This document shows, one piece after another, positions 11,251-23,123 of a stretch of DNA of 64,000 nucleotides. The notes beneath the pieces are model-generated. The model did not search any database. It saw only the letters and a program-made list of their open reading frames with translations, and had not been told where the DNA came from. Each line of letters begins with the position of its first letter. Position 1 is the first letter of the stretch. Both the position numbers and the translations under genes were made by a program. The DNA comes from Alentia gelatinosa (taxonomy: Eukaryota; Annelida; Polychaeta; Phyllodocida; Polynoidae), in NCBI GenBank assembly GCA_950022655.1, contig OX465579.1, forward strand, positions 133,642,118 to 133,706,117, in the 5' to 3' direction.

Positions 11251-12840
11251 TGTGTAAAAAATATTTCCTTCATACTTTACGTGATAAACTGTTTATTTTA
11301 GCTATGTTAATTCTAAGGTGATACTGGCACCAGGGCTGGGATAAATACTTTTCTTCATACAAAAACAGGAATAACAGCACTCCTGATAGTTCTGAGGGCA
11401 GGTGACCCCTCTCATATATTTCCGGGTATTTACAAAGAATCTTTCCCACTTGCTATTGCAAAAGACATAGAGTGGAATTCAATGATTAAATGCCTGACGT
11501 CTATCTCCTTTCCTCTCCGCTAAGATAAACAGACTTTTGGTCATTTCCCCCACGAGCAATCTTGCGTCACTCTGCCTATTGCCGGAGAAGTAAACCAACA
11601 GCTCTAAAAGTTATTCAAATTCCACATACTTTGATAATGAAGCTTATTGCATGCAATTTAAACCTGTAATTGAAGTAACTGTCAATAGATTTTTAGCCAT
11701 TGCAGAAATAGAAATTGTGACAACATCAGATTTCGGGAGAAAGAAAAATGATTGAAATTCAGGTATTGCTTGCTCAAGACCTGAAACGTTGATGACTCGA
11801 GAAAAAACTATTTATTCAATCAGAACTTTTCTGATAGAGTTAGAGGCAGTCTCTCTTGCAAAGATTTACTGTCACTTTCACATTCATATTGATATCGTGC
11901 TGTCCTAAGTTGTCCTAGTTGAAAAGACGATTTACAAGGTGTACACGTTTTCCAATTCATTTCCAAATTTTCAAATTAGCCTTCGTCGTTGACCTGTATC
12001 TAAAAATACCCAGCATGTATCAATATTCAAACTGTGGCTCGCTTCACAACGTATAACTACCTCTAACATTGGCAATCACTGGGCGTACTCTAACTTTACG
12101 GGACATCAATATTGCAGCACTGTATAGGGTAAATGTTGAGCTGCTCCAATCACTGCTTGATCCGTGAGAGCCCCTCCTGTCATGCCATGCAGGCTTTCTG
12201 GCATGCCGATCGATACCCAATAGTCGCACTGACTACCCCTTCCTCCTCTCCTCCCTCCCCCACCTACAACCATACTCACATACTGATCGAGGACTCCTGG
12301 GCGCTCAGCTAAAACGGTCGCCGTGGAGTTTGGCTTCTAATTACATGGCTGTGAATGAGTGACTCCCACCACTGACGATTAGAGTTCCACTAGCCCGCTG
12401 TAGTGAGCTAGTGCGCAGCTATTATCCAATATCAGAGCCCACACCAATAAACGTTGTGAGGCAGCCTCAAATACCACCCGTAGAGCAATGTGTTGGATGG
12501 GCCTTCGTGGTCGTGGGTTGATGCTTTGTTTGACTGTCCAGTGGCTTGGTGACTGTCCATATTAAGCCAGTACGTCATGTAATATTCGTTATATTCATAT
12601 AGTACAGATCCCCAGCTGATTTACCATGTGACAATTATATAGGGCCTTAGCTTACTTCTATACTGAACAAGTGGTTAACATATCCCGAGAAAAGAATATC
12701 ATACATGTGTGATATATCATTGTCATAGGTTATCACGATATAAGAAGCTTTACCATAGTACACCCATATATGTTTATAATTGTAAGATGTATACTGATAA
12801 CTTCATTGGTCTCGGACTATCCATTCTATAATTTGCGGTG
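11251..12840. other. gene-free stretch, nothing recognised
   Basis: No exon with splice context was found. Pyrimidine-rich DNA lies at 12,236-12,270. The short frame around 12,044-12,229 on the minus strand has no family resemblance. Confidence 0.5.
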
Positions 12841-13000
12841 GTACTTTAGGGAAACTAGTTAACCTAAGTGGGACGGCTGGTCGTACCGCGTTACTTTCGC
12901 TAAAACTACCCCATGAGCTCGTAGAGCGAATGCGGTTTTTTAGCGAAAGTAACAAGGTACGACCAGCCATCCCACTTAGGTTAACAAGTTTCACTTGTAC
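12841..13000. mobile_element. foldback element with about 64-bp arms
   Basis: The left arm (12,841-12,905) and right arm (12,938-13,000) are reverse complements. The inner 50 bases are nearly perfect, running through GTTAACCTAAGTGGGA and TTACTTTCGCTAAAA; divergence is greater at the outer ends. The loop is about 32 bases. The arms do not match the foldbacks at 4.7 or 5.2 kb. The frame on the minus strand here is a by-product of the inverted repeat. Confidence 0.7.
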
Positions 13001-13071
13001 TATACACCTCTAAATGTTCGAAATTAGTTAATAACTTACCAAAATAAGCCGATGTCAAAGCCGAAATCATA

Positions 13072-13097
13072 GACATACAACTCTAGAGTTGTATGTC
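13072..13097. repeat. perfect 26-bp palindrome
   Basis: GACATACAACTCT is followed at once by its exact reverse complement, with no spacer. The palindrome sits between two direct copies of GCCGAAATCA (13,060-13,069 and 13,101-13,110). Its role is unknown. Confidence 0.9.
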
Positions 13098-13241
13098 CAT
13101 GCCGAAATCAAACTGTGCTGGTAGTGCGGATGTTGTTTTGTGCTACGCACCTCGCGCATGCGTCATTATAACTCTCCATGCACAGGTATTTAGCGCAACG
13201 CATAACACAACAGCCGCTTGGAGACTATTTGACCTCAAAGC

Positions 13242-13267
13242 GTGCCGGTATGCCGGCATACCGGCAC
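13242..13267. repeat. second perfect 26-bp palindrome
   Basis: GTGCCGGTATGCC is followed directly by its exact reverse complement. It also contains the internal repeat GCCGGTATGCCGGCATACCGGC, a CCGG/CATA alternation. It lies 144 bases right of the first palindrome and is unrelated to it in sequence. Confidence 0.9.
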
Positions 13268-13659
13268 ACTACACTGGTTCGCCTAAAGTACCACTTGCAT
13301 AGCAAAGGTTGGTATTTGGAGTATTTTGAGGCACAGGTGTATAGAGGTTTCCTTTGATAACACTTGACAATAGAAAAATTGTACTTTTTCACTCGTCAGT
13401 AAACACTTTATAGATTGGAAATATAAGGTTTATGAAGAAATAGGTGTGTGAGACATAGTACTCCATTCAGCATCCTTTAAGGTAAACTGGCACATTCCAC
13501 TTGGCTAACAGTGAACAACTATTCGATTTATTACTCAGCCATACTTTAGAGAAGTAATTGTTCAACATTCTTTTCGAAGCCAACCATCCAAAATATGATA
13601 TACGAGACTAATGTCCTTCCACTGTGTAGATTTGACTGTCTCAATGAGATCCCCTGAAG

Positions 13660-13885
13660 GTCCAGCATTTGGCGGGCCTCCCCCGATGTTTGCTGCGTCA
13701 GGCTTGCCCGTTTTTTTTGCCGGGCGTGCGAGCCGCTAATTAATAGAGACCGGCGAAAGTAGGGGTCTGGATGAATTGCTGTTCATTAGAGCAGCAGGAA
13801 GGACCAGGGGATTGCTCAATTTCCCCGCCTGATCCCGATCGCGCGGCACCTCGGTAGACGGAGCTGCTCCTTATTTCCGCGCACC
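13660..13885. promoter_or_regulatory. GC-rich block resembling a conserved non-coding element
   Basis: This 225-base block is clearly richer in GC and CpG than its flanks. It carries a dense set of transcription-factor-like words: GCTAATTAATAG (homeodomain core), GATTGCTCAATTTCC, TTCATTAGAGCAGCAGG and GATCGCGCGGCA. No frame through it looks coding on either strand. Deeply conserved developmental enhancers often look like this, but conservation cannot be seen from one genome, so the call is an inference. Confidence 0.3.
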
Positions 13886-13915
13886 AAGCTTCAGCTTCCA
13901 CATGTATCAACGTGG

Positions 13916-14120
13916 GTGTGATGTCGAGGTACCATTCTGTATAACTATGAGAGTCGGTGTGATGACATGGTACCAGTCTGTACAGCTATTACAGTGAGTG
14001 TGGCAAAATGCTACTAGTATGAACAACTATGAGAGGGAGAGTGATGGCATTGTACCAGACTGCATTACTATCAGGGTGAGTGCAGTGGTGTGGTACCAGT
14101 CTGTACAACTATGAGAGTGG
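13916..14120 (+). repeat. minisatellite, 41-bp unit, about 5 copies
   Basis: The unit GTGTGATGACATGGTACCAG followed by TCTGTACAACTATGAGAGTGA recurs at an exact 41-base spacing (starts near 13,916, 13,957, 13,998, 14,039 and 14,080). Substitutions separate the copies, but I see no length changes. Confidence 0.85.
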
Positions 14121-17100
14121 ATGCGGGCGTGATGATAACTATGCTTATCTATCATGCTGGATCATATACGTACTAATAGTATCTGAGCTACATACCTTGT
14201 ATCGTTGACTACACTATAAAACATTTCCCGAAATTCTTAACTGTAATAAACTGTATTTTGATAACGGTTGTAACCCATAGATATGAAATTGCAAAACTGT
14301 ATAAATATACTATACAAATGGCCCTTCAATATGCATATACCACGAATCTTTTACCGAGGGTCTCTAGAACTGTTTTATGTGAAAGATATCTAGTACCTGA
14401 ATATTTTAGTGAATACTTTGTGATCACTACCATCATAGATACACTAAGAAGTATTTCGGCTTATCGATATTCTTGATTCTTGCAATCATTGTGACCAATG
14501 GTAACTTAATGTCTAAGGTTATTCATCTCAGAATTTGTCATTGCAGACTATGTCACATGAGTATTGATTAGAATCTCACACTACGAGGTTGCATTTTATA
14601 TGGTAGGATCAAGTCAATCCTACTTATGTTTTAGAAATTTCCGAAAGTGTTGTTTAATCCTCTAAATAATAATAACATCCCTTCAACTTATGTTAACTTC
14701 TAGATTTTATACCCTACTTTGATTTGTAGCTGAAGTAAGAATTTTTCTAGGTGTATCTAATGAATCTATATTTACAATCTCATACTGTAAACTGACCGTA
14801 GATTCTATTGTTTACGGTCCTGAATACGGTTACATCAGTTCAATACCGTTTTGCGATACCAAATATACCGTATGAAAATGTAGATAAGATTACGGTAACA
14901 TACTACTTACGTTTACAGTTGTATCCCGTATATTTTACTGAAGCTTTTTACTGTGTATGTAAGTTCTTCAAGCCTTGCACCAACAAAAGCTGACGCAGAA
15001 ATTCAGGCCTCCCGATGCACTCCGACGCCCATTCAATTCAATGCAATTGTGTGTCGTAGAGTGCGTCATAAGGCACGTTGGTAGGTACGCGGCTTTAGGA
15101 TATAACAGCAATACGAAACAGATACCAGCCTTCTGTATTCCGACCAGTTTATTCAGATATTCAACTCGATTCGTTTCTACCTATCATTATTTTCATACTA
15201 AAATAACCCTGAAATATCCTTCTATTTGTTGTTCATTTTTCCTGAGAGGTGAAACAACATTGATACATTGAAAGCAATAAATGAATAAAATGCATATTGT
15301 TTTGTCACAGCAGAATGCTTTTGATGAAATAACAACCATTACTAGTTCAACTAGTTTCATGGTATATGATCAGGACACCAATACAATTCTGGTTCTTACG
15401 TTTGATAACATCGAGATGCGCTCATTTTGGATGGACATTAAACTCTCTATACTACCCCAATAAATCGGCTACCCCCTCACTCGCGTGTATCTCTTATCTT
15501 ATTGGTTGACTGGTCACATATATTTCCAAGCAGAGTGTATTTCCGTCCAATAGCAGAGGTCGGTGCTTGACGTCAGTGCCAGGAGAAATGGTCAGTTGTA
15601 AGAGGATCAGCTTAGAATATCAATTTAGCGTTTCAATAATTCTCCCAATATAAGATTTTGAATCAAATTACTTCAGAACAAAGAATATCACATAGTTTTC
15701 TTAGATAAACAATTGGTGGTTGTTAAGCAATTCCCGGTAGAAAAGTCCATATTTACTGTCATATAAAGTTATGATCTCTCTGCTGGGAGAGTGGACACTG
15801 ATTGGTCTAGAGTGTTTATATTTGGCATTGTTCCAATGATTGATCTAATACCATGCCTCTGGGAATTGATAACCCATACAATTGTTGTCTCATGGTAAAC
15901 AATATTGTCAATTAGGTATATCCGATAATATATACCATAGTGTTATTCGATTGCCTGGAGTATTTCCGATGTGCCAGGAGGGAGAAGTAAATATTTTATA
16001 CCGCAAGACTTAAGTCAAGACTTATACTGAGATTGAGTGGTCTATTAATAAATACCTCACATTGCTGGCATACCATGACTGCCAAGGAGAGCGCTCCTAT
16101 TACGTCTCCATCATGCATTGCAGTTTCCTGCGACGTCCCTTATTGGTCGCCATCTTTGCCGCGGTGCATTCTGCGTTGTCTAAAAACAACCAAATGAAAT
16201 GAAAAATGCAACGAGCTCATTCTCCGTTTGGTGTAGTCTCTGGGCTTTCGGGAGGTGGGAAGTAGGCTGTGTCCGCAAGCGATGCTGTCTCAATATCAGC
16301 ACATCAGTCGTATTCCCCAGGCAATGCAATAACTTCCTTCCCTAACGTTTACTTTTTGCTGGCGGTAGTAATATTGAAATAACCTCCTTGATGAACGCCG
16401 GCCAGAAAACAATATGAAGGCTTCAGTTTACACAGGACAACTGCAGCCATTGGCTATTCAGCACAGAAGTTGATTTGTTCAACGAATGATCAAGGAGGCA
16501 TTGATTACACAAGGTCCATTGTAAATGGCCCCCATTATCGGTGCCACTCGGAGAACTACATGTATTTCGTATAGCCATTTGCGTCCTTGGGATGGGTACA
16601 AATCAATAGGAGTATCAGCGATATGGGGGATTTGTTGGCACTTGGCCCGTGGGTTGAGGATGATAGGGGATGGATTATGGGCAGTGTAATGATTGGAGGT
16701 TCAGGTTCAAGGACACGGGCTGGTGATAATAATGTTACGGATGATATTTCTCGTGGAAATGGTGATGGGAGTGGTGGTGGTTGCGGTGGTAGTAGTGGTG
16801 GTGGCGGTGGTGATGATGCTGATAGGTTGAAGCGTTGGTAAAGGTGGTTAGATTGGATATTCACATATAAAACTAATTTCAGTTCAGTTTCCCATAGTAC
16901 ACAGCGACCAACATAGACCACCATCCCCTTTACCTATATATTACGATACCGGATTTCTCTAAAACGCATTATGACCATTTACGAGTGCACTTAAACGGGG
17001 ATGCGACCCAGAATGTCGCCTAGACCCATAACGGAGGTCAGATGGCCTCTTATAGGGCAATAACAAAACCACTTGCTCCCAAGGGAGCTATAACACCACC

Positions 17101-17302
17101 ACGTCCTCCTTTGATAGCCTTCATCAAATCATATGTTTCCGAGAAGCTCAGTGATGCCACCCAATAATAAGACTCCCTAAAGTCTTAATGATTACCCAGG
17201 GGTTTAGCGTCAGAACATCCCTCCATTATCAATTCACGTGTTGGCCATTGAATAGTGATACAGAGGGACCTTTCATAAGGCCGAGACTAGATAAGGGGAA
17301 TA
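14121..17302. other. gene-free stretch with a promoter-like patch near 15.5 kb
   Basis: No gene is supported. At 15,495-15,580 there are an inverted CCAAT box (TTATTGGTTG), a direct one (GTCCAATAGC) and a full CRE palindrome (TTGACGTCAG), which together look promoter-like, but no first exon can be defined. Between 14,795 and 14,900 ACCGTA/TACGGT words cluster. At 16,120-16,170 a CGCCATCTTTG word matches the YY1 core. At 16,740-16,820 a GGT-rich stretch encodes a glycine run on one strand and a proline run on the other; this is low complexity, not a gene. Confidence 0.35.
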
Positions 17303-17521
17303 ATGAACTTAACCGATATCTTATATTTGCTAATTGATAAAATCAAGCTTAAAATCCAGAAACCTTGTACCGAGAAATTAAAGAATTCACCGTTATACCA
17401 AGGATCAAAGTACTGGGACCGCCTGCCACCTGAAATACAACTAAAACCATCTGGGGACCCGTTCAAGGCCAACGTAAAGGAAGTCCTGGTGAGGATACTC
17501 TCGGAAGCTGATAACTTGTAA
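17303..17521 (+). pseudogene. LINE remnant, extreme C-terminus of the RT polyprotein
   Basis: The 72-codon open frame ends in a segment with YQGSKYWDRLPPEI, then K(x)nFKANVKE. This matches the familiar C-terminal signature of non-LTR retrotransposon ORF2 proteins (YRGxxLWNxLPxxI...FKxxLK), which lies shortly before the stop. The frame stops at TAA 17,519-17,521, near the expected end. The rest of the polymerase is not visible upstream in any frame, so the copy is 5'-truncated, as LINE insertions usually are. It is on the opposite strand from the fragment at 10.3-11.3 kb, so it is a separate insertion. Confidence 0.7.
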
Positions 17522-18545
17522 ATCTAGTCATGAGAACTTAGATAATTTTAATTTCAGAAGTTCATGAGAACAAACGCAAGAACCATCCTCGTTTCCTATG
17601 TAGTAGTCTTGTTGTTGCAATGTACCGTGTTGTCTTTGTACCTCATGAATGTGACTCCAAAGTGGAAGATCACCCCTGGTCGGTGAACTTTGATAGTCGT
17701 GAAACTTTCTATTGAATAAAAAAAAAGGAAAAAAAATCCTCTGACGGCTGCTCGTGAATGAAGGCGGGGTCCTAAAATGACTACTTGTGCCTTGCACGGC
17801 TGTCGAGTCAAGAGGGACTGACATTCTCTGCCTGTTCAAGTAGAGAGTATTTGTTTAGGTGACAGATATGGACATCAAGGCTTCTTCTTAATTCATACTG
17901 GTCAAACAGGCACAAAGTCCTAAACGTCATTGAGTCGTTCTTCCATGTATAGTCCATGTATGGCCATAGAGGACAAAAGATCATTTGCATACAAACACAT
18001 TACAAGACAAACATTTTAGCACTCACACTAGAGCAGACATTACAAATATTGAGATACCACGGTACTTCTACGGGCGGCTACATGAAGAGACAGTTGCTGT
18101 ACACATCTTACAACGACATTATTTAGTGAACCTGCAGGGTCATACATAATATGCTGCTTCATTCCTTCAATAGTTCTCCTTTCGATTCATCATTTGACAT
18201 CCACGGGGAAATATGCGCCATATAGCAATAAATTGATGCATGAAGGTAGCATTATTACTGCTGTAAGACATGTAGTGTATGATGTATACAGCCGGGTGTA
18301 TATGGTGCTGGGTCGCTGTTCTATAGAACATAGCGCTGCCTACAGCGTCTCACGGGCATGGCGTTGCCATCAGCCCAGATAAAGGTCAGAGATCAAGGAC
18401 AATCAAGGATCATCAGGGACGATAAAGGCTAATGGTGTCAGCGGACATAGGAAGGTACCCACCCCCATCCTCATCCCCACGCAGCCATTCTTGACTTTAC
18501 AGAGAGCTCTCCAGTGTGAGCCTCGCCCCTCATCTTTCCCGACAC
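17522..18545. other. gene-free stretch, nothing recognised
   Basis: Short frames on the minus strand (17,528-17,990) show no family motif. A short run of imperfect ATCAAGGA words occurs at about 18,390-18,430. Confidence 0.5.
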
Positions 18546-18590
18546 CCACGTGCTGGACGCGTCACGTGACCACTTCACACATTACGTGAC
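18546..18590 (+). promoter_or_regulatory. cluster of three E-boxes including a CLEAR-type site
   Basis: Within 45 bases lie CCACGTGC (18,546-18,553), the exact palindrome GTCACGTGAC (18,561-18,570) and TTACGTGACC (18,582-18,591). GTCACGTGAC is the CLEAR consensus bound by TFEB/MITF-type bHLH-ZIP factors and also suits USF. The following 100 bases are CpG-rich and run into TTGTCGCCATCGGG, as in many TATA-less promoters. No first exon can be recognised, so both the direction and the target gene are unknown. Confidence 0.4.
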
Positions 18591-18591
18591 C

Positions 18592-21500
18592 AGTTGCGTC
18601 CGCCCGGCGTTAAGTAGGTCCGGTTCTACGCGTCTTTTAGCGTCTGTGTGCTTGTCGCCATCGGGTTTGATTTGATAACCCCTGTGGGCAAAAAGAGGAC
18701 GTGGTAATAACACGGGATTACGGAGTCTCTGTCATGTTCTAGGCAAGTTGAAAAGGTTTTAGGCTAGAACCTACCCCTTCATTCACTGCTGAAATTAGAG
18801 GTGTTATTTTTAGGATCATTTTATGAAAGTGATATTATACTGATGAAAAAAGGTAGACATATTCTAGCGATATATATATATATACATTTCTGTTTATTCT
18901 TATGTTATGCTAATAACTACTTACGGAATTGTGTAGTTACAATGTTATGTTGTAAGATTGTGGAATTGTTCGCGTTCGCAAACCAGTCACCATAGACTGA
19001 TCGTGATCAGTATAAATAAAGAATATAAAAAGAGATAACGTGGTAACATAACCAAAGATGATGCCATGGGGAAAATCTGCGTTTATTTGATAGCGGAAAT
19101 GGAACTGTGCGAAAACGCAGATGCTAACAATAGACAACAGCTTTAATAACTTACTATCATAGTGCCACTTCATATGTTAATTGCCACATTGGTCATCATA
19201 TAGTCTCTTACCGATACGTGAATGTATAAGTCATTTGACGTTTGACGAATTCTTTCTTTTCTATTTTGCCCGTTCCCTGCGGCTAATACCTAGTCTCTTG
19301 TGTAGTCAATCCCAACTGTCGCTGTTGTATATTCACAGAGCTCTGTTGTCATTTCCCATTAGAGCATAAAGAAGAATATGTAACTTTCTTATGAGCAGTG
19401 TGGACTTTGGCGCTGATGGCTACCAGAGCCTTTGCCCCAATTACATATACTACTGGCTCGCTTGCGCATTGCCCCATTTCCCGCTACTACTCACATAGGG
19501 TCCTCTCAGGGGCGGATCGGGCTTCACGATGACTCCACAGGGCATACATAATGCAGCACACAGACTATGTAGGCGGCGTCTTTTTGCTCCATGCGTAAAG
19601 TAGTACGCCTTGACATCGCTTTTCTATTTATACTGATGTTGGCAGACTTAAATTCTTTTATTTAGCCGAATGATCTATCACATAGCACACCATTTATCAA
19701 TTTGTCTTATCCATCTTCATACTGCCTTCCTATCTTTTGAAACCCTCTAGGAAATCAAATGCTCTTTTATCATTTGCCGCAGATGAATATGTCTCATCCC
19801 CGGGCCGTAAAAGATGAAAACTGGCCAGTATCCAGTCATGATTAGAAAGATGAATCAACCGAAGACTATCCAATATCCATTTGCTAATGGATGCCTAGTT
19901 TGGATGCTAGTGCTCAGATAGGATTTTCATAGGAGCGATGAAGGTGTAGAAATTCGAAAACCTGCCAGGTCGGTTGTAGCTTAATTTTGAATGCAGTATG
20001 ATACTTCTCTGTCTCACTTGCTGACAATGTGAACCAAATGAGGCTGGCAAACGACCTACCGTCCCTAAATATTACGCACTTATCTATAGCCAGAGTATTC
20101 GGTTCGGCCTTCAGGGTCTCAGCAGTAAGGCCGCGTATGCCAGAGGCAGTTCCCCGTTGATTTTATCATACAGAGAGACTCCATGGCAATGTGAGTGTCC
20201 ACAGATGTGCATTGCGAAGAATGTCAGCGAGGTGTAGAATTATGCCCTTCTCTCGTGAGTAAGAAATAGGACTCTGTGTACAGGGGGTCGTTCTTGAATA
20301 CGAATGGATATTACGTTCACTGTGGAGTACTTGTAGAAGTGGATTGCATAGATCTACGGTCATGTGCCCGTGCATATTCCCTCTGACTATTCTCGCCCAT
20401 CTCGTAACGTCAACGGGCCGGGTAAACCTCTTACTCTACACCACCTTCCGCATCTTTAGACTACATAGTAATCGCTTCAATATCTTGCGAAGTGAAACCT
20501 TTAGTGTGCATGTGTGGAAATGCAATGAAAATGGGATGTATGGGTTAGACAATACATCAAATATAAGATCATATGACGATTTACATGCTATAAAATTCCC
20601 CGTTAAATGCCAAGTCTGATCATTGTCAATGTATTGCAAGTACTACTCGAGAGCAGATGCATTGTCTTAACATAGCATTATATGAAATCGGCCTTACCCT
20701 ACTATGACCGCTCCTATAACTCTAACGCCGGCCCAATGATCATTGACGGCATTTGTCTTTTTTAAGTTCTGATTCAACCTGGGATACAGTGTACAGACTA
20801 TTGACATACATGCCTCGAGGTCATTGTACGATCCGATGGTCATATCTTTGTACCAACGGCGCCCCTATGCACACCAACCGAGACTTTTGCGTGTGTGTTC
20901 ATCTGTCTGTCTCTCTGTCCCTTTCGCTCTCTCTATGAATATATATATGAATGATATAGGAGGATGCTGCTCCACGAAGGTTCCACACACGACCATAGAT
21001 GCTAACAGTAAACACCTAGGTTATTACTCGTGTCACTATCTCGAGACGCCTGGTGTCCTTAACCAATATCCGGCCACATTGATTGCTGCTAATTTTATCC
21101 GCCCAAGACAATCGCTTGGGTCACCTGAGTGGGTTGGTGTGGGTCTATAGGAACGAACATGTCTGTGTTACCTGTGTCGGATGAGTCGATCATAGAGGTA
21201 GAGGTGTCGTGTGCATCCCTTAAAGGCACCTTCACCCGCCCTCTAAATGACATGGTAATCTATCTATTCTGCGCAGGCGCAGTCCCCTGTCGATGAATCC
21301 CTCCAGTTGCTTGTGGTGTTGGGTGACACTAGGGACGCTGTCATCAGTGGGCTTGTTTTTGTACTTGAGCGAGTGGGATTCTCTCGACAGGGTGTATGTA
21401 AAAGATCTGAAGGTGTGACGACCTGAATATGACAAACTCCCACTATGTAAACATGGGCAGTTACATCAATTTCTTCCATATCTTTTGCAATATTAAAATG

Positions 21501-23030
21501 CTGTGGTATATACGAGCTGAAGAGACTTCCGTAGATATTGATAATACCATTGTTCAACTCTTGAGAGTTGTGTATTACGATTACAAGGTCTGGCACATGA
21601 AGTGAAGATATTGAGAAGATGTCATCGTTGTTACCAATTCAGAGCACAAAATTATTCTCCTATAGATAACCGAAAAATATCTATTTCTGTGGTTAGACTA
21701 CGGTATTTGGGGTTAGCCATGAGAGATGCCACACGACAAATGTTACACTAATCCCTATTGAAATAAGCATGCAGGAGAATTGATCAGGGGATTATCGTAG
21801 CACATGTATATGGATGCAGTTAAAGGTATCCACGTTGTTAAATTCAGCACATCGCAATATTATACATGTAATACGGAATTTAATGTGGTAGAATCTAATA
21901 ATTGTTAATTGATAACATTTGCATTAACAACAGACCATAAAACGACAGAGGTTGCGTGTCAGCTCAGGTTGAGTGCAGGCAAATGAACTGTAAGTGTCCC
22001 TACAAGCTCCCTGTCACTCTGCTCACTACATTTGACATGTAAGATGTCGGCGCGGAGAACAAAACACGGACCGTTTTTATGTGAGCAATGATCCTGAAAG
22101 ATTCCATCTCTGATCACAGCCTGTACAGGAAAGACAGTTGAGGTGGAAGTCAGTTAGCTCGGTATTTTGTATGAGTTAGGATCGCAGTAGATTGTTCCGT
22201 GAAGATAGCGACACTTGAGAAAATGAGTGGCTGCGTCAGGATAAATCACCGAAGCTCGATGTGAGCAGCTCGCTGATTGGTTCACAGTCCTAGCAGCTCA
22301 TTGAGCAGAAGGAGTAGATGGTCGTCTCAAGAGCGGCAGGCGGCGCTATTCACGTCGCCTCATCCCTGAGGGCCGTCACGGCCAAAGACAGAGATCTACT
22401 CCTCCCGGTCCCTCCTTCCGATAGTGATTTAGATAATGGTCCAGAGACAAAACAGGCATGATCAAAATCACTTGTTCTCTGTGTATTTACTATTGTTTCA
22501 TTGCGTTGTTTTATGTTCTCATTCGAAGGGACTTTTCACTAAGGCTTATATCCTTGTCGATCATGGGAACTGAACTGTAAACAGATAAATCTAATATTGA
22601 ATTCTGACCATTCACTGATTTAAACAGGTTGAACGGCGTTTGTTTCATTCTTCAAAGTTAATCTGTTTGAAGGCAAACTATAACGAAGTTGGTTAAAAGA
22701 TTAAAATAGGTGAGAATACCCATCATTTCAGTGGTAGTAACTGAAGTATGCGTAAGTTTCTGTAATCAATTATTTGGTTCATTTGCCGTGGTATCGTGGT
22801 GTACTGTGATCATTGAGTTGAAGATGTGTACTGCTTTATCACAGTTCAAGCTATTAAATACTTGTGCTACCATTATTAAGCTTTTAAAAAAAAAATTCAT
22901 ATCTAAGAATGACAGATGTTATGAGAGAACATAAAGATCCTTTTTGTTGGTTGACAATTACACAAGATTTATTTATCAAATTGCTCCTTTAAAGATATTG
23001 ACTGTAGCCATCCGTTCCCATGGTTTTATA
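18592..23030. other. gene-free stretch; CpG-rich patch with a 47-codon frame at 22.3 kb
   Basis: Mostly unremarkable AT-rich DNA. At 22,255-22,461 there is a GC-rich patch with an inverted CCAAT word (GCTGATTGG). It is followed by an ATG frame of 47 codons (22,318-22,461) that uses many CpG-containing codons and is preceded by an in-frame stop. Its codon choice looks more coding-like than the surroundings, but I recognise no family. Pyrimidine-rich DNA lies at 20,900-20,940. Confidence 0.3.
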
Positions 23031-23123
23031 GCGAATGATGCCCTGAGGCATCAACAAGCCCAGGGCGAATGATGCCTTGAGGCATCAACAAGCCCAGGGC
23101 AAATGATAACTTGAGGCATCATT
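23031..23123 (+). repeat. 34-bp tandem repeat carrying a hairpin, 2.7 copies
   Basis: Two full units (23,031-23,064 and 23,065-23,098) and a partial third are nearly identical. Each contains GATGCC-(C/T)TGA-GGCATC, a 6-bp stem with a 4-base loop. The same hairpin at the same 34-base spacing recurs near 27.07 kb. Confidence 0.85.

Noticed and set aside
16556..16924. Proline-rich and glycine-rich frames on opposite strands
   Set aside because: Both derive from the same GGT/ACC low-complexity DNA.
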